Assembly (NCBI GenBank): GCA_050253535.1
Contig: JBFWIW010000011.1
Span: 1 to 59,731 of the forward strand
Reading direction: 5' to 3'
DNA from: JBFWIW01 sp050253535
GTDB lineage: Bacteria > Bacillota > Clostridia > Oscillospirales > Oscillospiraceae
DNA length: 59,731 nt
The notes beneath the pieces are model-generated. The model saw only the letters and a list, made by a program, of their open reading frames with translations, was not told the origin of the DNA and did no database searches. The stretch's first letter is position 1. Each line of letters begins with the position of its first letter. The position numbers and the translations under genes were made by a program. Positions 1 to 7,497 of this stretch are shown here, piece after piece.

Positions 1-113
1 TGATTTCGAGTCAGCCCCGTTATGACCACTTCGATACCTCTCCGTATAGATATTCAGTTTTTCAGAATGCTTTTACATGATTTCGAGTCAAGGCTGTTAT
101 GACAACTTCGAGA
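1..113. repeat. two direct copies of a 36-bp motif
   Basis: Two imperfect copies of a 36-bp unit lie at 1-36 and 78-113. Both start TGATTTCGAGTCA, share GTTATGAC and ACTTCGA, and are separated by 41 bp of unrelated sequence. A fragment of the same motif (TGATTTCGAGATGG) recurs at 49658-49671 next to another repeat. Nothing shows coding potential. It is probably part of a dispersed intergenic repeat; its function is unknown. Confidence 0.55.
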
Positions 114-166
114 TGGCTTCCCTAAGGCGTTTATTTGACAGCGCTCAGGGGGGCGGCACGAAATTA

Positions 167-195
167 TTGCATAAATTAAGATACACGATTATAAT
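167..195 (+). promoter_or_regulatory. SigA-type promoter of thyA-folA
   Basis: TTGCAT (167-172) and TATAAT (190-195) are separated by exactly 17 bp and lie 31 bp upstream of the thyA start. The -10 matches the consensus fully and the -35 at four of six positions. It is the only good promoter in front of thyA, so thyA and folA are probably co-transcribed from it. Confidence 0.7.
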
Positions 196-226
196 GGTTT
201 TGTCAATCAAAAACGGAGGTCACCCT

Positions 227-1057
227 ATGAGCAGAGCCGACGAAATCTTCATTTCCAACTGCAGAGATATCCTTCAAAACGGCGTTTGGGACACCGATCA
301 GGCGGTGCGCCCGAAGTGGGAGGACGGAACGGCTGCCCACACGGTCAAAAAATTTGGGATAGTCAACCGCTATGATCTCTCTCGTGAATTCCCGATTCTG
401 ACCCTGCGCCGGACCTACTGGAAGTCCGCGGTGGACGAGCTTCTCTGGATCTGGCAGACGAAGTCCAACAACGTCCATGATTTACGCGCGCGCGTCTGGG
501 ACAGCTGGGCGGACGAGAGCGGGTCCATCGGCAAGGCCTATGGATACCAGCTCGGGATAAAGCACACATACAAAGAGGGCGAGTTCGACCAGGTCGACCG
601 GGTGCTCTTTGACCTCAAAAACAATCCGTCCAGCCGCAGGATAATGACAAACATCTATAATTTCGCCGACCTGCACGAGATGAACCTCTATCCCTGCGCC
701 TACAGCATGACTTTCAATGTGAGCGGGAAAAAGCTCAACGCGATATTGAACCAGAGGTCGCAGGATATGCTGGCGGCGAACAACTGGAACGTCGTCCAGT
801 ACGCGGCGCTCCTGCACATGATGGCGCAGGTCTCGGGCTTTGAGGCGGGAGAGCTCGTCCATGTCATCGCCGACGCGCATATCTACGACAGGCACGTGCC
901 GGTCATTGAAGAGATGCTGAGCAAAGAACCGAAGGCTGCACCAAAATTTATTATAGATAGATCGGTCGCCGATTTTTATGCCTTTACGCGGGACAGCTTC
1001 AAAATGGAAAATTACGAGTACAACGATTTTTCAGAGAAGATACCCGTAGCAATATGA
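227..1057 (+). CDS. thyA: thymidylate synthase
   Basis: 276-aa thymidylate synthase, which methylates dUMP to dTMP using methylene-tetrahydrofolate and releases dihydrofolate. Visible motifs are RRTYWKSAVDELLW near the N-terminus, the active-site cysteine in NLYPCAYSM, the phosphate-binding QRSQD and the C-terminal HIYDRHVPVIEEML. The cysteine loop differs from the common PPCH form, as in some other Firmicutes enzymes. The frame is open 50 codons further upstream, but ATG 227 is chosen because ACGGAGGT sits 6-13 bases before it and the homology starts there. It is followed 18 bp later by folA, the enzyme that recycles its dihydrofolate product. Confidence 0.95.
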   Translation: MSRADEIFISNCRDILQNGVWDTDQAVRPKWEDGTAAHTVKKFGIVNRYDLSREFPILTLRRTYWKSAVDELLWIWQTKSNNVHDLRARVWDSWADESGSIGKAYGYQLGIKHTYKEGEFDQVDRVLFDLKNNPSSRRIMTNIYNFADLHEMNLYPCAYSMTFNVSGKKLNAILNQRSQDMLAANNWNVVQYAALLHMMAQVSGFEAGELVHVIADAHIYDRHVPVIEEMLSKEPKAAPKFIIDRSVADFYAFTRDSFKMENYEYNDFSEKIPVAI

Positions 1058-1075
1058 CCGGCAGGGGAGAGGAAT

Positions 1076-1576
1076 ATGGATATTATTGTTGCGGTCGACC
1101 AAAACTGGGGCATAGGCTACGCCGGTACGCAGCCGGTAGTTTTGCCGGAGGACAGAAAGCGCTTTCGTGATCTGACGACGGGCTGCACGGTGATCGTCGG
1201 CAGAAAAACACTCGCGGATTTCCCGGGCGGCAGGCCGCTGAAAAACCGGGAAAACATTATTATGTCAACCAATGCCGCGCTGAAAATAGAGGGGGCGGAG
1301 GTCGTCTCCGGTACTCCGGGCGTTTTTGAGGCTATAGAGGGAAGAGACCCGCGCAAGGTGTTCGTCATAGGGGGCGAGAGCGTCTACCGCGAGCTTTTGG
1401 GGCATTGCCTGTATGCCTATGTGACGAAGATATTGGCCCCTTTCGACGCGGACAGGTTCTTCCCGAATCTTGACGAGGACAAAAACTGGGTTCTGGAGAG
1501 CGAGGGGCCGATCCTCACACAGGATGGTATAGGCTATCGCTTTCTTCGGTATGAAAATTTATTGCTGACCGATTAA
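1076..1576 (+). CDS. folA: dihydrofolate reductase
   Basis: 166-aa NADPH-dependent dihydrofolate reductase, the normal length for the family. It has the N-terminal AVDQNWGIG loop, the acidic catalytic position in LPEDRKRF, the cofactor-binding VGRKT segment and the VIGGESVY motif that contacts NADPH. It reduces the dihydrofolate made by thymidylate synthase to tetrahydrofolate. AGGGGAGAGG precedes the ATG, and the 18-bp spacing from thyA indicates one operon. About 165 bp of non-coding sequence follow, containing a degenerate repeat-like stretch. Confidence 0.95.
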   Translation: MDIIVAVDQNWGIGYAGTQPVVLPEDRKRFRDLTTGCTVIVGRKTLADFPGGRPLKNRENIIMSTNAALKIEGAEVVSGTPGVFEAIEGRDPRKVFVIGGESVYRELLGHCLYAYVTKILAPFDADRFFPNLDEDKNWVLESEGPILTQDGIGYRFLRYENLLLTD

Positions 1577-1750
1577 ACGTTGCAGAGGCGCAGCAAATTA
1601 TTATGAAAGACAAGGCGCAATGTCGCAGGAATACCGACGTATTTAAAGGCTTTGCAACGAAGTATTTTGCAAAAATTGCAAAGATAAACGGCAGCACTTA
1701 TTCGGTGTGGCATAATAACAAGAAAATAATTTTGAAACGGAGTGAAGGTC

Positions 1751-2344
1751 ATGGCTAAGCTGTACTATCAGGGACACGGCAGTTACAGGATAACGTCGGA
1801 CGAGGGGAAGGTCGTCTATGTGGACCCATATGCCGGGGACGGCTATGACGTCCCGGCGGACGTCATATTGGAGACGCACGGCCACTTCGACCACAATGTG
1901 CTGGAAAAACCCGCAAAAAAAGAGGGCTGCGTGATAATAACAGAGAAAGAGGCCCTCGCGGGAGGGGATTATCAGAAGTTTTCCCTCTGCGGCATAGATA
2001 TACTCGCCGTGCCCGCCTATAACAAAAACCACGATCCTAAGGAGTGCGTCGGATATATCATTACGGTGGACGGTGTGAAAGTATACGCCTCGGGAGATAC
2101 GTCCAAAACCGAGTACATGGAGAAAGTCTTGCCGGGGATGAAGCTCGACTACGCGCTTTTACCCTGTGACGGCGTGTACAACATGGACGCCGCCGGCGCT
2201 GCCGAGTGCGCGCGCCTTATAGGCGCGAAGGTATCGATTCCCGTCCACACCATTCCGGGCGGCCTCTTCTCGCGCGAGGTCGCGGAGAAGTTTGACATCG
2301 AAGAAAGGCTCATTATCGAACCGGGCGAGACGATCGACCTGTAA
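1751..2344 (+). CDS. MBL-fold metal-dependent hydrolase (UPF0173-like)
   Basis: 197-aa metallo-beta-lactamase-fold protein. Metal ligands are visible in THGHFDHN (HxHxDH, around residue 42), followed by SGDTSKT (D ligand) and PVHTIPGG (H ligand), with the YVDPYAGDG strand near the start. The layout fits the small UPF0173/YtkL-type hydrolases, whose natural substrates are mostly unknown. An in-frame GTG lies three codons upstream at 1742, but ATG 1751 is preferred because ACGGAG lies eight bases before it. It stands alone after thyA-folA, with hairpins downstream. The family call is firm; the substrate is not known. Confidence 0.85.
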   Translation: MAKLYYQGHGSYRITSDEGKVVYVDPYAGDGYDVPADVILETHGHFDHNVLEKPAKKEGCVIITEKEALAGGDYQKFSLCGIDILAVPAYNKNHDPKECVGYIITVDGVKVYASGDTSKTEYMEKVLPGMKLDYALLPCDGVYNMDAAGAAECARLIGAKVSIPVHTIPGGLFSREVAEKFDIEERLIIEPGETIDL

Positions 2345-2486
2345 ACAAATTTTTTAAGGCTATGTAAATTAACCCTGCTGATATTTGATGAGATCAAGCG
2401 AAAAAAATAATTCGCGAACAAGATTTTCGGTATGGAAGTTATTAAGACTCCCTCTCATGACGGCTGCGGCAGAGAAGCCGTCATGT

Positions 2487-2521
2487 AAGCCCTTTGCCGG
2501 AGAAGCTCAAAGGGCTTTTTC
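2487..2521 (+). terminator. rho-independent terminator
   Basis: AAGCCCTTTG pairs with CAAAGGGCTT across a short loop and is followed directly by a run of T. It lies about 140 bp downstream of the MBL hydrolase and is its likely terminator. Confidence 0.75.
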
Positions 2522-2532
2522 TACAATCTGAA

Positions 2533-2559
2533 ACACCCTCCCGCATTTCGGGAGGGTGT
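2533..2559. repeat. perfect hairpin
   Basis: An 11-bp perfect inverted repeat (ACACCCTCCCG / CGGGAGGGTGT) with a 5-nt loop lies just after the terminator at 2487. No T-tract follows on the plus strand. It may be a second transcription barrier. The rest of 2345-2707 shows no convincing gene. Confidence 0.6.
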
Positions 2560-2707
2560 CCGTAAGACAGTAATCCAAGAAAAATGGCTTACGACATTTA
2601 TCAGGCAGGATTGGGCAACAAATGAAATGCGCTGTACTCGGCACGAAAAACCGCGGACAGCGTATTTTTTTGCCAATTTTTCAGAATATCAATCATGCCG
2701 TCGCTCA

Positions 2708-2807
2708 NNNNNNNNNNNNNNNNNNNNNNNNNNNNNNNNNNNNNNNNNNNNNNNNNNNNNNNNNNNNNNNNNNNNNNNNNNNNNNNNNNNNNNNNNNNNN
2801 NNNNNNN
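2708..2807. other. assembly gap (100 N)
   Basis: Exactly 100 N. The flanks are not duplicates of each other, unlike the second gap. The gap removes the promoter and probably the start of the sigma factor gene that follows. Confidence 0.99.
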
Positions 2808-3374
2808 GAGGCTTTGGAGGATGATAAAATCGTAGAGCTATTTCTACGCCGGGATGAAGCGGCAATAGAGCACACATCCCAAAAATACGGTGCCCGGTTA
2901 CGTAGCCTTGCACTCGGTATTGTGGCAGACCTGCCTACCTCAGAGGAATGCGAAAACGATACCTACATGGAAGCGTGGAGCATGATTCCACCGCACGAAC
3001 CAAAAACATATCTGTATGCTTTTCTGGCGCGAATTACAAGGCACATTTCGCTGAACTGCTGCCGTAGTCGAAGTCAACTCAAGCGCAGTGCGTTAATTAC
3101 GGAATTGTCCGATGAGATGGAACAATGCATCCCATCTTCAGATGACACCGCCTATCAGGTTGACGGTATCCTGCTTGGCGAATTGGTCAGCAAATATCTG
3201 CGGACGCTGCCGAAAGAAAAGAGAAACGTATTTCTGCGTAGATACTGGTATCTGGATTCTGTTTCAGATATCAGCAAGCGATTTTCCATGAGCGAGAGCA
3301 AGGTGAAGATGATGCTTCTCCGAAGCCGGAACGATCTCCATCAGCATCTTGAAAAGGAGGGCTATGCCTTATGA
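2808..3374 (+). CDS. RNA polymerase sigma factor, ECF-like (5' end in gap)
   Basis: The 188 visible residues form a small sigma-70 family factor. Region 2 lies around residues 5-80, with ECENDTYMEAWSMIPP matching the usual 'ECvNDtylxvWnxIPP' signature. Region 4 lies around 125-185 with FLRRYWYLDSVSDIS and a helix-turn-helix ending in VKMMLLRSRNDL. A TTG at 2814 would give the family's typical N-terminus (EDDKIVELF), but any ribosome binding site is in the N gap, so the start is uncertain. Its stop overlaps the next gene's start (ATGA), a classic sigma/anti-sigma arrangement. It probably responds to an envelope stress or signal through that partner. Confidence 0.85.
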   Translation, partial: EALEDDKIVELFLRRDEAAIEHTSQKYGARLRSLALGIVADLPTSEECENDTYMEAWSMIPPHEPKTYLYAFLARITRHISLNCCRSRSQLKRSALITELSDEMEQCIPSSDDTAYQVDGILLGELVSKYLRTLPKEKRNVFLRRYWYLDSVSDISKRFSMSESKVKMMLLRSRNDLHQHLEKEGYAL

Positions 3375-4567
3375 ATGGTATAGAATTCTTAGATAAGATG
3401 GAATATGTGGATGCAGATTTGATTGAAGCTGCCGAAACAGATCCCAAAAGGAAAAGAAAACCCGTTTGGATCAAATGGGGCGCTATGGCAGCCTGTCTGT
3501 GTCTCGTTGCGGCGGGTGTATTTGCATTATTCAATAGCATCAGCGAGGATAACGCTCATTCAATTCTGCGGTGGTCAGTCAGCTTTTCTGCGGAAGATTA
3601 TTTCAAATATGCAGCGACAGAAGGTGATGGAATATCCACCGGTAATTCAATCGCCGATTCCGCCATCGCCTACGCCGAAACACGATATTTTTCCGATCAA
3701 CGGGGACAGTTGGAATCTGATGCGGTTATCCCCGTGGTTGAGGATCATCCGCTGTTTAGCTGCAGTGTTCACTATAACGATGACGGAAGTATCTACAGTG
3801 TTGTGCTTTCCTGGGACAGACGGGGAGACCGTTCAGAATACAGCGACTTGAAAATCACCGCCGGATATCAGAAAATCGAACAAATTGAGGACTGTATATT
3901 CATTGAGCTGGACGAAGACGGTAATATTATAGAACCAGCTGTGACCGTAACTGAGCGCGGCGGCATACAGATCGTTGCTGAAGGCCGGGAAGATCAGGAC
4001 AAAACCATTACTTTCCAAAATGACAGCGGCTGGTATCAAATTTCCGGGTCTTGGAATGATGATTACGATTCCGTTGTTATGCTGCTGGACTGGATATGGG
4101 AGCACCCTCTGGACTTTGGGTGTTTCCCGATTGAATCCGGAGATGAGTACACGACATCTTCTCTGGCAGAATATCCAAATGCGTTTTCAGACTGCCTGCC
4201 AGATTTTACTGCGTTTGGTTTCGTATTGTCCGAGGAGTATCTAAGCCTCAAAAATGGAGAGCCTGAAAGCTATGAAGGCCACTATGTCGCTCATGTGGAT
4301 GATGAGACTCTGGTCAAAGAGAGCACTTATTATAATGTCGAGGGTTATACGGAGCTGCATTGGTGCGTGTTTTCAGAGCCGGATATCTATGATTTACAGG
4401 AGTGCGTCGGCAAATTGGACGATTTGACGGAAGCACAAGTCCTGGCTGTTCTTGCTGAGAACAGCAGTATTTCCTTCAAATGCGGAGACTGCGTTATCAA
4501 AATCTATCCATCTCTTGAATCCGAGGCATGGGAGCTCATAGAATCATTGCGGAAAAACAATGATTAA
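3371..4567 (+). CDS. membrane-anchored protein, probable anti-sigma partner
   Basis: 398 aa: about 35 cytoplasmic residues, one transmembrane helix near residues 36-57 (GAMAACLCLVAAGVFALF) and a large acidic extracellular region of about 340 residues. The start overlaps the sigma factor stop by 4 bp, so the two are translationally coupled. The N-terminus (FLDKMEYVDADLIEAAE) resembles the cytoplasmic segment common to clostridial anti-sigma-like proteins paired with this sigma type. The outer domain is not recognised and has no obvious catalytic motif. I infer that it senses an external cue and holds the sigma factor. Confidence 0.75.
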   Translation: MNGIEFLDKMEYVDADLIEAAETDPKRKRKPVWIKWGAMAACLCLVAAGVFALFNSISEDNAHSILRWSVSFSAEDYFKYAATEGDGISTGNSIADSAIAYAETRYFSDQRGQLESDAVIPVVEDHPLFSCSVHYNDDGSIYSVVLSWDRRGDRSEYSDLKITAGYQKIEQIEDCIFIELDEDGNIIEPAVTVTERGGIQIVAEGREDQDKTITFQNDSGWYQISGSWNDDYDSVVMLLDWIWEHPLDFGCFPIESGDEYTTSSLAEYPNAFSDCLPDFTAFGFVLSEEYLSLKNGEPESYEGHYVAHVDDETLVKESTYYNVEGYTELHWCVFSEPDIYDLQECVGKLDDLTEAQVLAVLAENSSISFKCGDCVIKIYPSLESEAWELIESLRKNND

Positions 4568-4651
4568 AGAAGAATGAATCATGCCCAATCTGCAGAAATA
4601 AAACGTGGGTAAAAAGATATGTAGAGGAACATCTGCAAGGAGGGCATGGCC

Positions 4652-4783
4652 ATGAGTAAAACCATCGAGCAGCGACAAAAAGAATACCGGCCAACGGACA
4701 GAAAATCCGGCAGGAGCAACAGTCCAAAAGGGGAACCTCAATCGGCTCCCCTTTTGGACTGTTATCCGCAAATATCTCGATAG
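4652..4783 (+). CDS. possible 43-aa protein
   Basis: A 43-aa basic ORF beginning MSKTIEQRQKEY with a very good ribosome binding site (AAGGAGGG, 8 bases before the ATG; an in-frame ATG at 4646 is closer). It is not recognised and has no domain or membrane segment. Its second half is encoded by the 17-bp inverted repeat at 4718-4763, so it may be the front of a gene disrupted by that repeat. Confidence 0.35.
   Translation: MSKTIEQRQKEYRPTDRKSGRSNSPKGEPQSAPLLDCYPQISR
4718..4763. repeat. 17-bp perfect inverted repeat
   Basis: The 17 bases starting AACAGTCCAAAAGG at 4718 are exactly complementary to 4747-4763, with a 12-nt spacer. There is no T-tract. It could be a transcription barrier between convergent genes or the fused ends of a small mobile sequence. 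Confidence 0.6.
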
Positions 4784-5032
4784 TACTTAAATCAAGCGGG
4801 CCGCCAGCGCCAATTTTCGCGGCCGCCTTTAAGGAAAAATTGCCTTCCCGCTCTTTGCCCGGATCGTTGGGAACATCAGATACATCGTCCAAAATAACGT
4901 CGCCGTATGGACACCATAGAAGTAACAGTTTCCTCGTAATTGCTCATTTTGTAGCGCAGACCGTCATAATACGGCGAGCAAATTCCCGTGGACAAATCGG
5001 ATAAGTATGTTATAAGTTGGCTTTCATATATT

Positions 5033-6595
5033 TTAAGGGGCAGTGTCGGAGCCATCGCCGATGTAGGGAACAGCGTAATCATACACATCCGCGTCATTCT
5101 CTCCTGCGGCAGCCCAAGCCTTATAATCATCAATTCTCATATACACCTGTTCATCTAAGTCATTTCCTATCGGGGTATAGATAACGCGTTCTGCGTAATC
5201 ATACACATCCGCAGCGTTTTCTCCGGCGGCCACCCAGGCCTCATATCCGGCGATTGTCATATGCACCGCTTTTCTGCCTTCTACATAGATTGCCCTGTCG
5301 TCTTCAATCAGAATCCCACCTTGGTCGTCAAGGCCTCCTAAAATGATTTCCGCAAACTTATACTCCCCGTTTATATATAAAGCAGGAGTTACTGCGCTGT
5401 CAATATTGCCCGAAATGATCCTGCCTTTATTATCCAAGACGGCGGTAAAATCATTGTCGGATTTCCTGAGTATAAGCACATAAGAGAAACCGTCTTCCGT
5501 CACTAAATCGTAAGCCTGCCAATCAGTACCCATACCTTCTGTTATGGGATTAACTGAATAGGCTATGGTTTGATATGACACCCCGCACTCCGCAAGACGT
5601 AATTCAAGCTGTTCCGCTTGTTCATTCGTGGCACCCGTGATTTTCTGCAACTGTGATTGGGCATCTCCTGTCCTATTCACCGCAAATCCCACGCTCAACA
5701 CAGCCACCAGTATCACTGCCGCAATAATAATTATTCGCGAATGCTTTTTGAAATTCAAGACATTCTTCACCCTTTCTTTCATGCCGCCCTCCCCAAAAGC
5801 AAGAGGGCTGCCGTTTAGTATTTTTCGCTCCGAAGCCACTCGAACCAGCGACAGGGAGTAGGCGTTTTTAATATCGCCGCCAAGTTCTTTCATCACGCGC
5901 TCGTCGCAGGACATCTCCATATCCGCTCCCATCAGGATAAACGCCGCCCACGCCAGCGGATTAAACCAATGCAGACACAATACAAAGTGGGCGAGCATTT
6001 TGATGATATGGTCGCGCCGCCGAATGTGCGTCTGCTCATGCAGGACAATATAGCGGCGTTCCTCTCCGGAAAGCTCCGGCGGAATGTAAATTTTCGGTCT
6101 GAAAAGCCCCATAACAAACGGTGTTTTCAGATTGACAGCTTCATAGATATTATCTCCGACATTTATCGCGCCGCGCAATCTGCGATTAAGCAAAGCAATG
6201 GATGCGATACTGTAAATCAGCATAATCGCAATACCAAAAATCCAGATACAGCAACCGGCAGCAAGCCATATCTGCAACGGATTGGTGTTAACAGCAGGCG
6301 TGGCAGCGGGTAATGCCGCGCTGACAGCATTATCGAGGACTGTAATCCCGCTATCAATACGCGGAACAGCTTGCATTGCTATGTCATGTGGGATTGGCGT
6401 AGAATTGAAGGGGAGCAGACTAAACGCGCCTTCCAGTGTAAAGGGAAACATAAGCCGAAAACCCGCCACCGCCCACAATGCGTAGGAAATGACTTTAGGG
6501 GCTTTTTTGAGAGGCAGCCGCGCAAGCATAATCGCCGCTATGACAAATGCCCCTGTAAGGCTCATGTTGAGTACGGAAAGAAATATCTTCTCCAC
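5033..6595 (-). CDS. M56 family peptidase, BlaR1-like antirepressor
   Basis: 520-aa membrane protein. Several transmembrane helices occupy the first third. The zinc peptidase motif HEQTHIRRRDH lies near residue 190, with the third ligand region DMEMSCDERV near 230, and another helix near 290 (IIIIAAVILVAVLSVGFAV). In the BlaR1/MecR1 family the cytoplasmic protease destroys or releases the BlaI repressor after an outer signal. There is no penicillin-binding domain at the C-terminus, so the signal is probably not a beta-lactam bound to this protein. The C-terminal 75 residues hold two copies of an AW(A/V)AAGEN.ADVYDYA repeat. It starts 3 bp after the BlaI gene ends. Confidence 0.85.
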   Translation of the reverse strand: MEKIFLSVLNMSLTGAFVIAAIMLARLPLKKAPKVISYALWAVAGFRLMFPFTLEGAFSLLPFNSTPIPHDIAMQAVPRIDSGITVLDNAVSAALPAATPAVNTNPLQIWLAAGCCIWIFGIAIMLIYSIASIALLNRRLRGAINVGDNIYEAVNLKTPFVMGLFRPKIYIPPELSGEERRYIVLHEQTHIRRRDHIIKMLAHFVLCLHWFNPLAWAAFILMGADMEMSCDERVMKELGGDIKNAYSLSLVRVASERKILNGSPLAFGEGGMKERVKNVLNFKKHSRIIIIAAVILVAVLSVGFAVNRTGDAQSQLQKITGATNEQAEQLELRLAECGVSYQTIAYSVNPITEGMGTDWQAYDLVTEDGFSYVLILRKSDNDFTAVLDNKGRIISGNIDSAVTPALYINGEYKFAEIILGGLDDQGGILIEDDRAIYVEGRKAVHMTIAGYEAWVAAGENAADVYDYAERVIYTPIGNDLDEQVYMRIDDYKAWAAAGENDADVYDYAVPYIGDGSDTAP

Positions 6596-6598
6596 GGT

Positions 6599-6961
6599 TC
6601 AGTCCTCCTTGTGTTCGGCAATCAGACGTATGAGTTCCTCCGCCTGTTTGTCGGACAGCTTTTTTCCACCGATGAATGATGCGAGAAAATGCGGCAACGA
6701 CCCGCCGAATGTGTCCTCCACATATCGGCGGCTCTGCCCTGCCAGATACTCATCCCGGGTGAGAAGTGCCGACACAACGGCGTCCTCAACTTTGAAAAGC
6801 CCCTTGTTGCACAGACGTTTAAGCACGGTATAGGTGGTGGACTTTTTCCACTTCATCACATCCTGCGATAGCCGGACAAGCTCGGTTGAGTTCATTGGCG
6901 CGTTTTCCCAAATCAAGTCGGCAAACTTCGCTTCCGCATCTGCCAATCTATAATCAGCCAT
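6599..6961 (-). CDS. BlaI/MecI/CopY family repressor
   Basis: 120-aa winged-helix repressor of the penicillinase-repressor family. The N-terminal 75 residues carry the wHTH with KKSTTYTVLKRLCNKGLF as the recognition region, and the C-terminal helices would dimerise. In this family an M56 protease encoded next door (here 3 bp downstream) inactivates the repressor. Two similar operator-like sequences overlap the promoter just upstream, so it most likely represses its own two-gene operon. No beta-lactamase gene lies nearby. Confidence 0.9.
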   Translation of the reverse strand: MADYRLADAEAKFADLIWENAPMNSTELVRLSQDVMKWKKSTTYTVLKRLCNKGLFKVEDAVVSALLTRDEYLAGQSRRYVEDTFGGSLPHFLASFIGGKKLSDKQAEELIRLIAEHKED

Positions 6962-6978
6962 AAAATAATCACCCCTAA

Positions 6979-7033
6979 GACTACATGATGTAAACCTTGA
7001 TTTCAGTTTACTCTATGTAGACCTGTTTGTCAA
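6979..7033 (-). promoter_or_regulatory. blaI-M56 promoter with two BlaI-type operators
   Basis: On the minus strand TTGACA (7033-7028) and TAAACT (7010-7005) are separated by exactly 17 bp. One operator-like copy, CTACATGATGTAAAC on the plus strand from 6981, contains TACAT-G-ATGTA. A second, inverted copy, CTACATAGAGTAAAC, is on the minus strand at about 7006-7020 inside the spacer and -10. TACA...TGTA is the known core of BlaI/MecI sites. Binding here would block polymerase. Confidence 0.75.
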
Positions 7034-7101
7034 GGGTGATTTATTTCCGTACAAATTTTTATGAAATACACAACCTCCTTGACAAATGCTATCGTAGGAC
7101 A

Positions 7102-7422
7102 ATGTAGCACAGCGCATCATGGACGAACGGTTTTTCATAATGAGCAAAAGCTATGAGGACGAACAGGCGCGGCTCAAAGTGGAAGCGCAGCGCTTGCGGC
7201 AGCCAATTGATGTACAGGAACGACAGATTGACAATTTGGAGCGGTTTATACAGCGGTAACAAATACGCAGAATTGCAAGAGCTTACGCCCTACGCCCTGC
7301 GGGAGCTTGTAAAGGCAATTTACATTGCAGCCCCGGAAGGGCGGCGGCAGGGCGTCCATATCTGCTATGACCTTGTGGGCTTTATCCCGCTGGATGAGCT
7401 GATGAAACAGGAAACGGCATGA
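7102..7422 (+). pseudogene. C-terminal remnant of a large serine recombinase
   Basis: Two overlapping frames together give the tail of a transposon-type serine recombinase. The first frame reads IMDERFFIMSKSYEDEQARL and ends at a stop at 7257-7259. The second continues directly with NKYAELQELTPYALRELV and then HICYDLVGFIPLDELMKQ, ending at 7422. The order matches the C-terminal (DUF4368-like) part of recombinases such as TndX/TnpX. The catalytic domain is absent and a frameshift sits near 7255, so this is a scar of an integrative element. Confidence 0.7.
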
Positions 7423-7465
7423 CCGAAGCCATGCCGTACCTGAAAAACAATATTACTGTTTTATT

Positions 7466-7495
7466 CCTCCCGCCCTTTTCGGGAGGGAGTTTTTT
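7466..7495 (+). terminator. rho-independent terminator
   Basis: TCCTCCCG pairs with CGGGAGGGA around a CCCTTTT loop, followed by six T. It closes the recombinase remnant and lies directly against the 3' end of the convergent PBP gene. Confidence 0.75.
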
Positions 7496-7497
7496 GT

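Larger units (their letters stand above)
4568..5032. other. gene-poor stretch with decayed coding fragments
   Basis: Between the anti-sigma gene and the convergent M56 gene. At about 4575-4655 one plus-strand frame reads CPICRNKTWVKRYVEEH, resembling the start of small Cys-rich proteins found on conjugative elements, and then stops. On the minus strand, from about 4915 down to 4730, one frame (ILDDVSDVPNDPGKE, then SLKAAAKIGAGGPLDLSTIE) looks like real protein but has no start and runs into noise. I read both as remnants. A small ORF with a good ribosome site and a perfect inverted repeat are listed separately. Confidence 0.35.
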
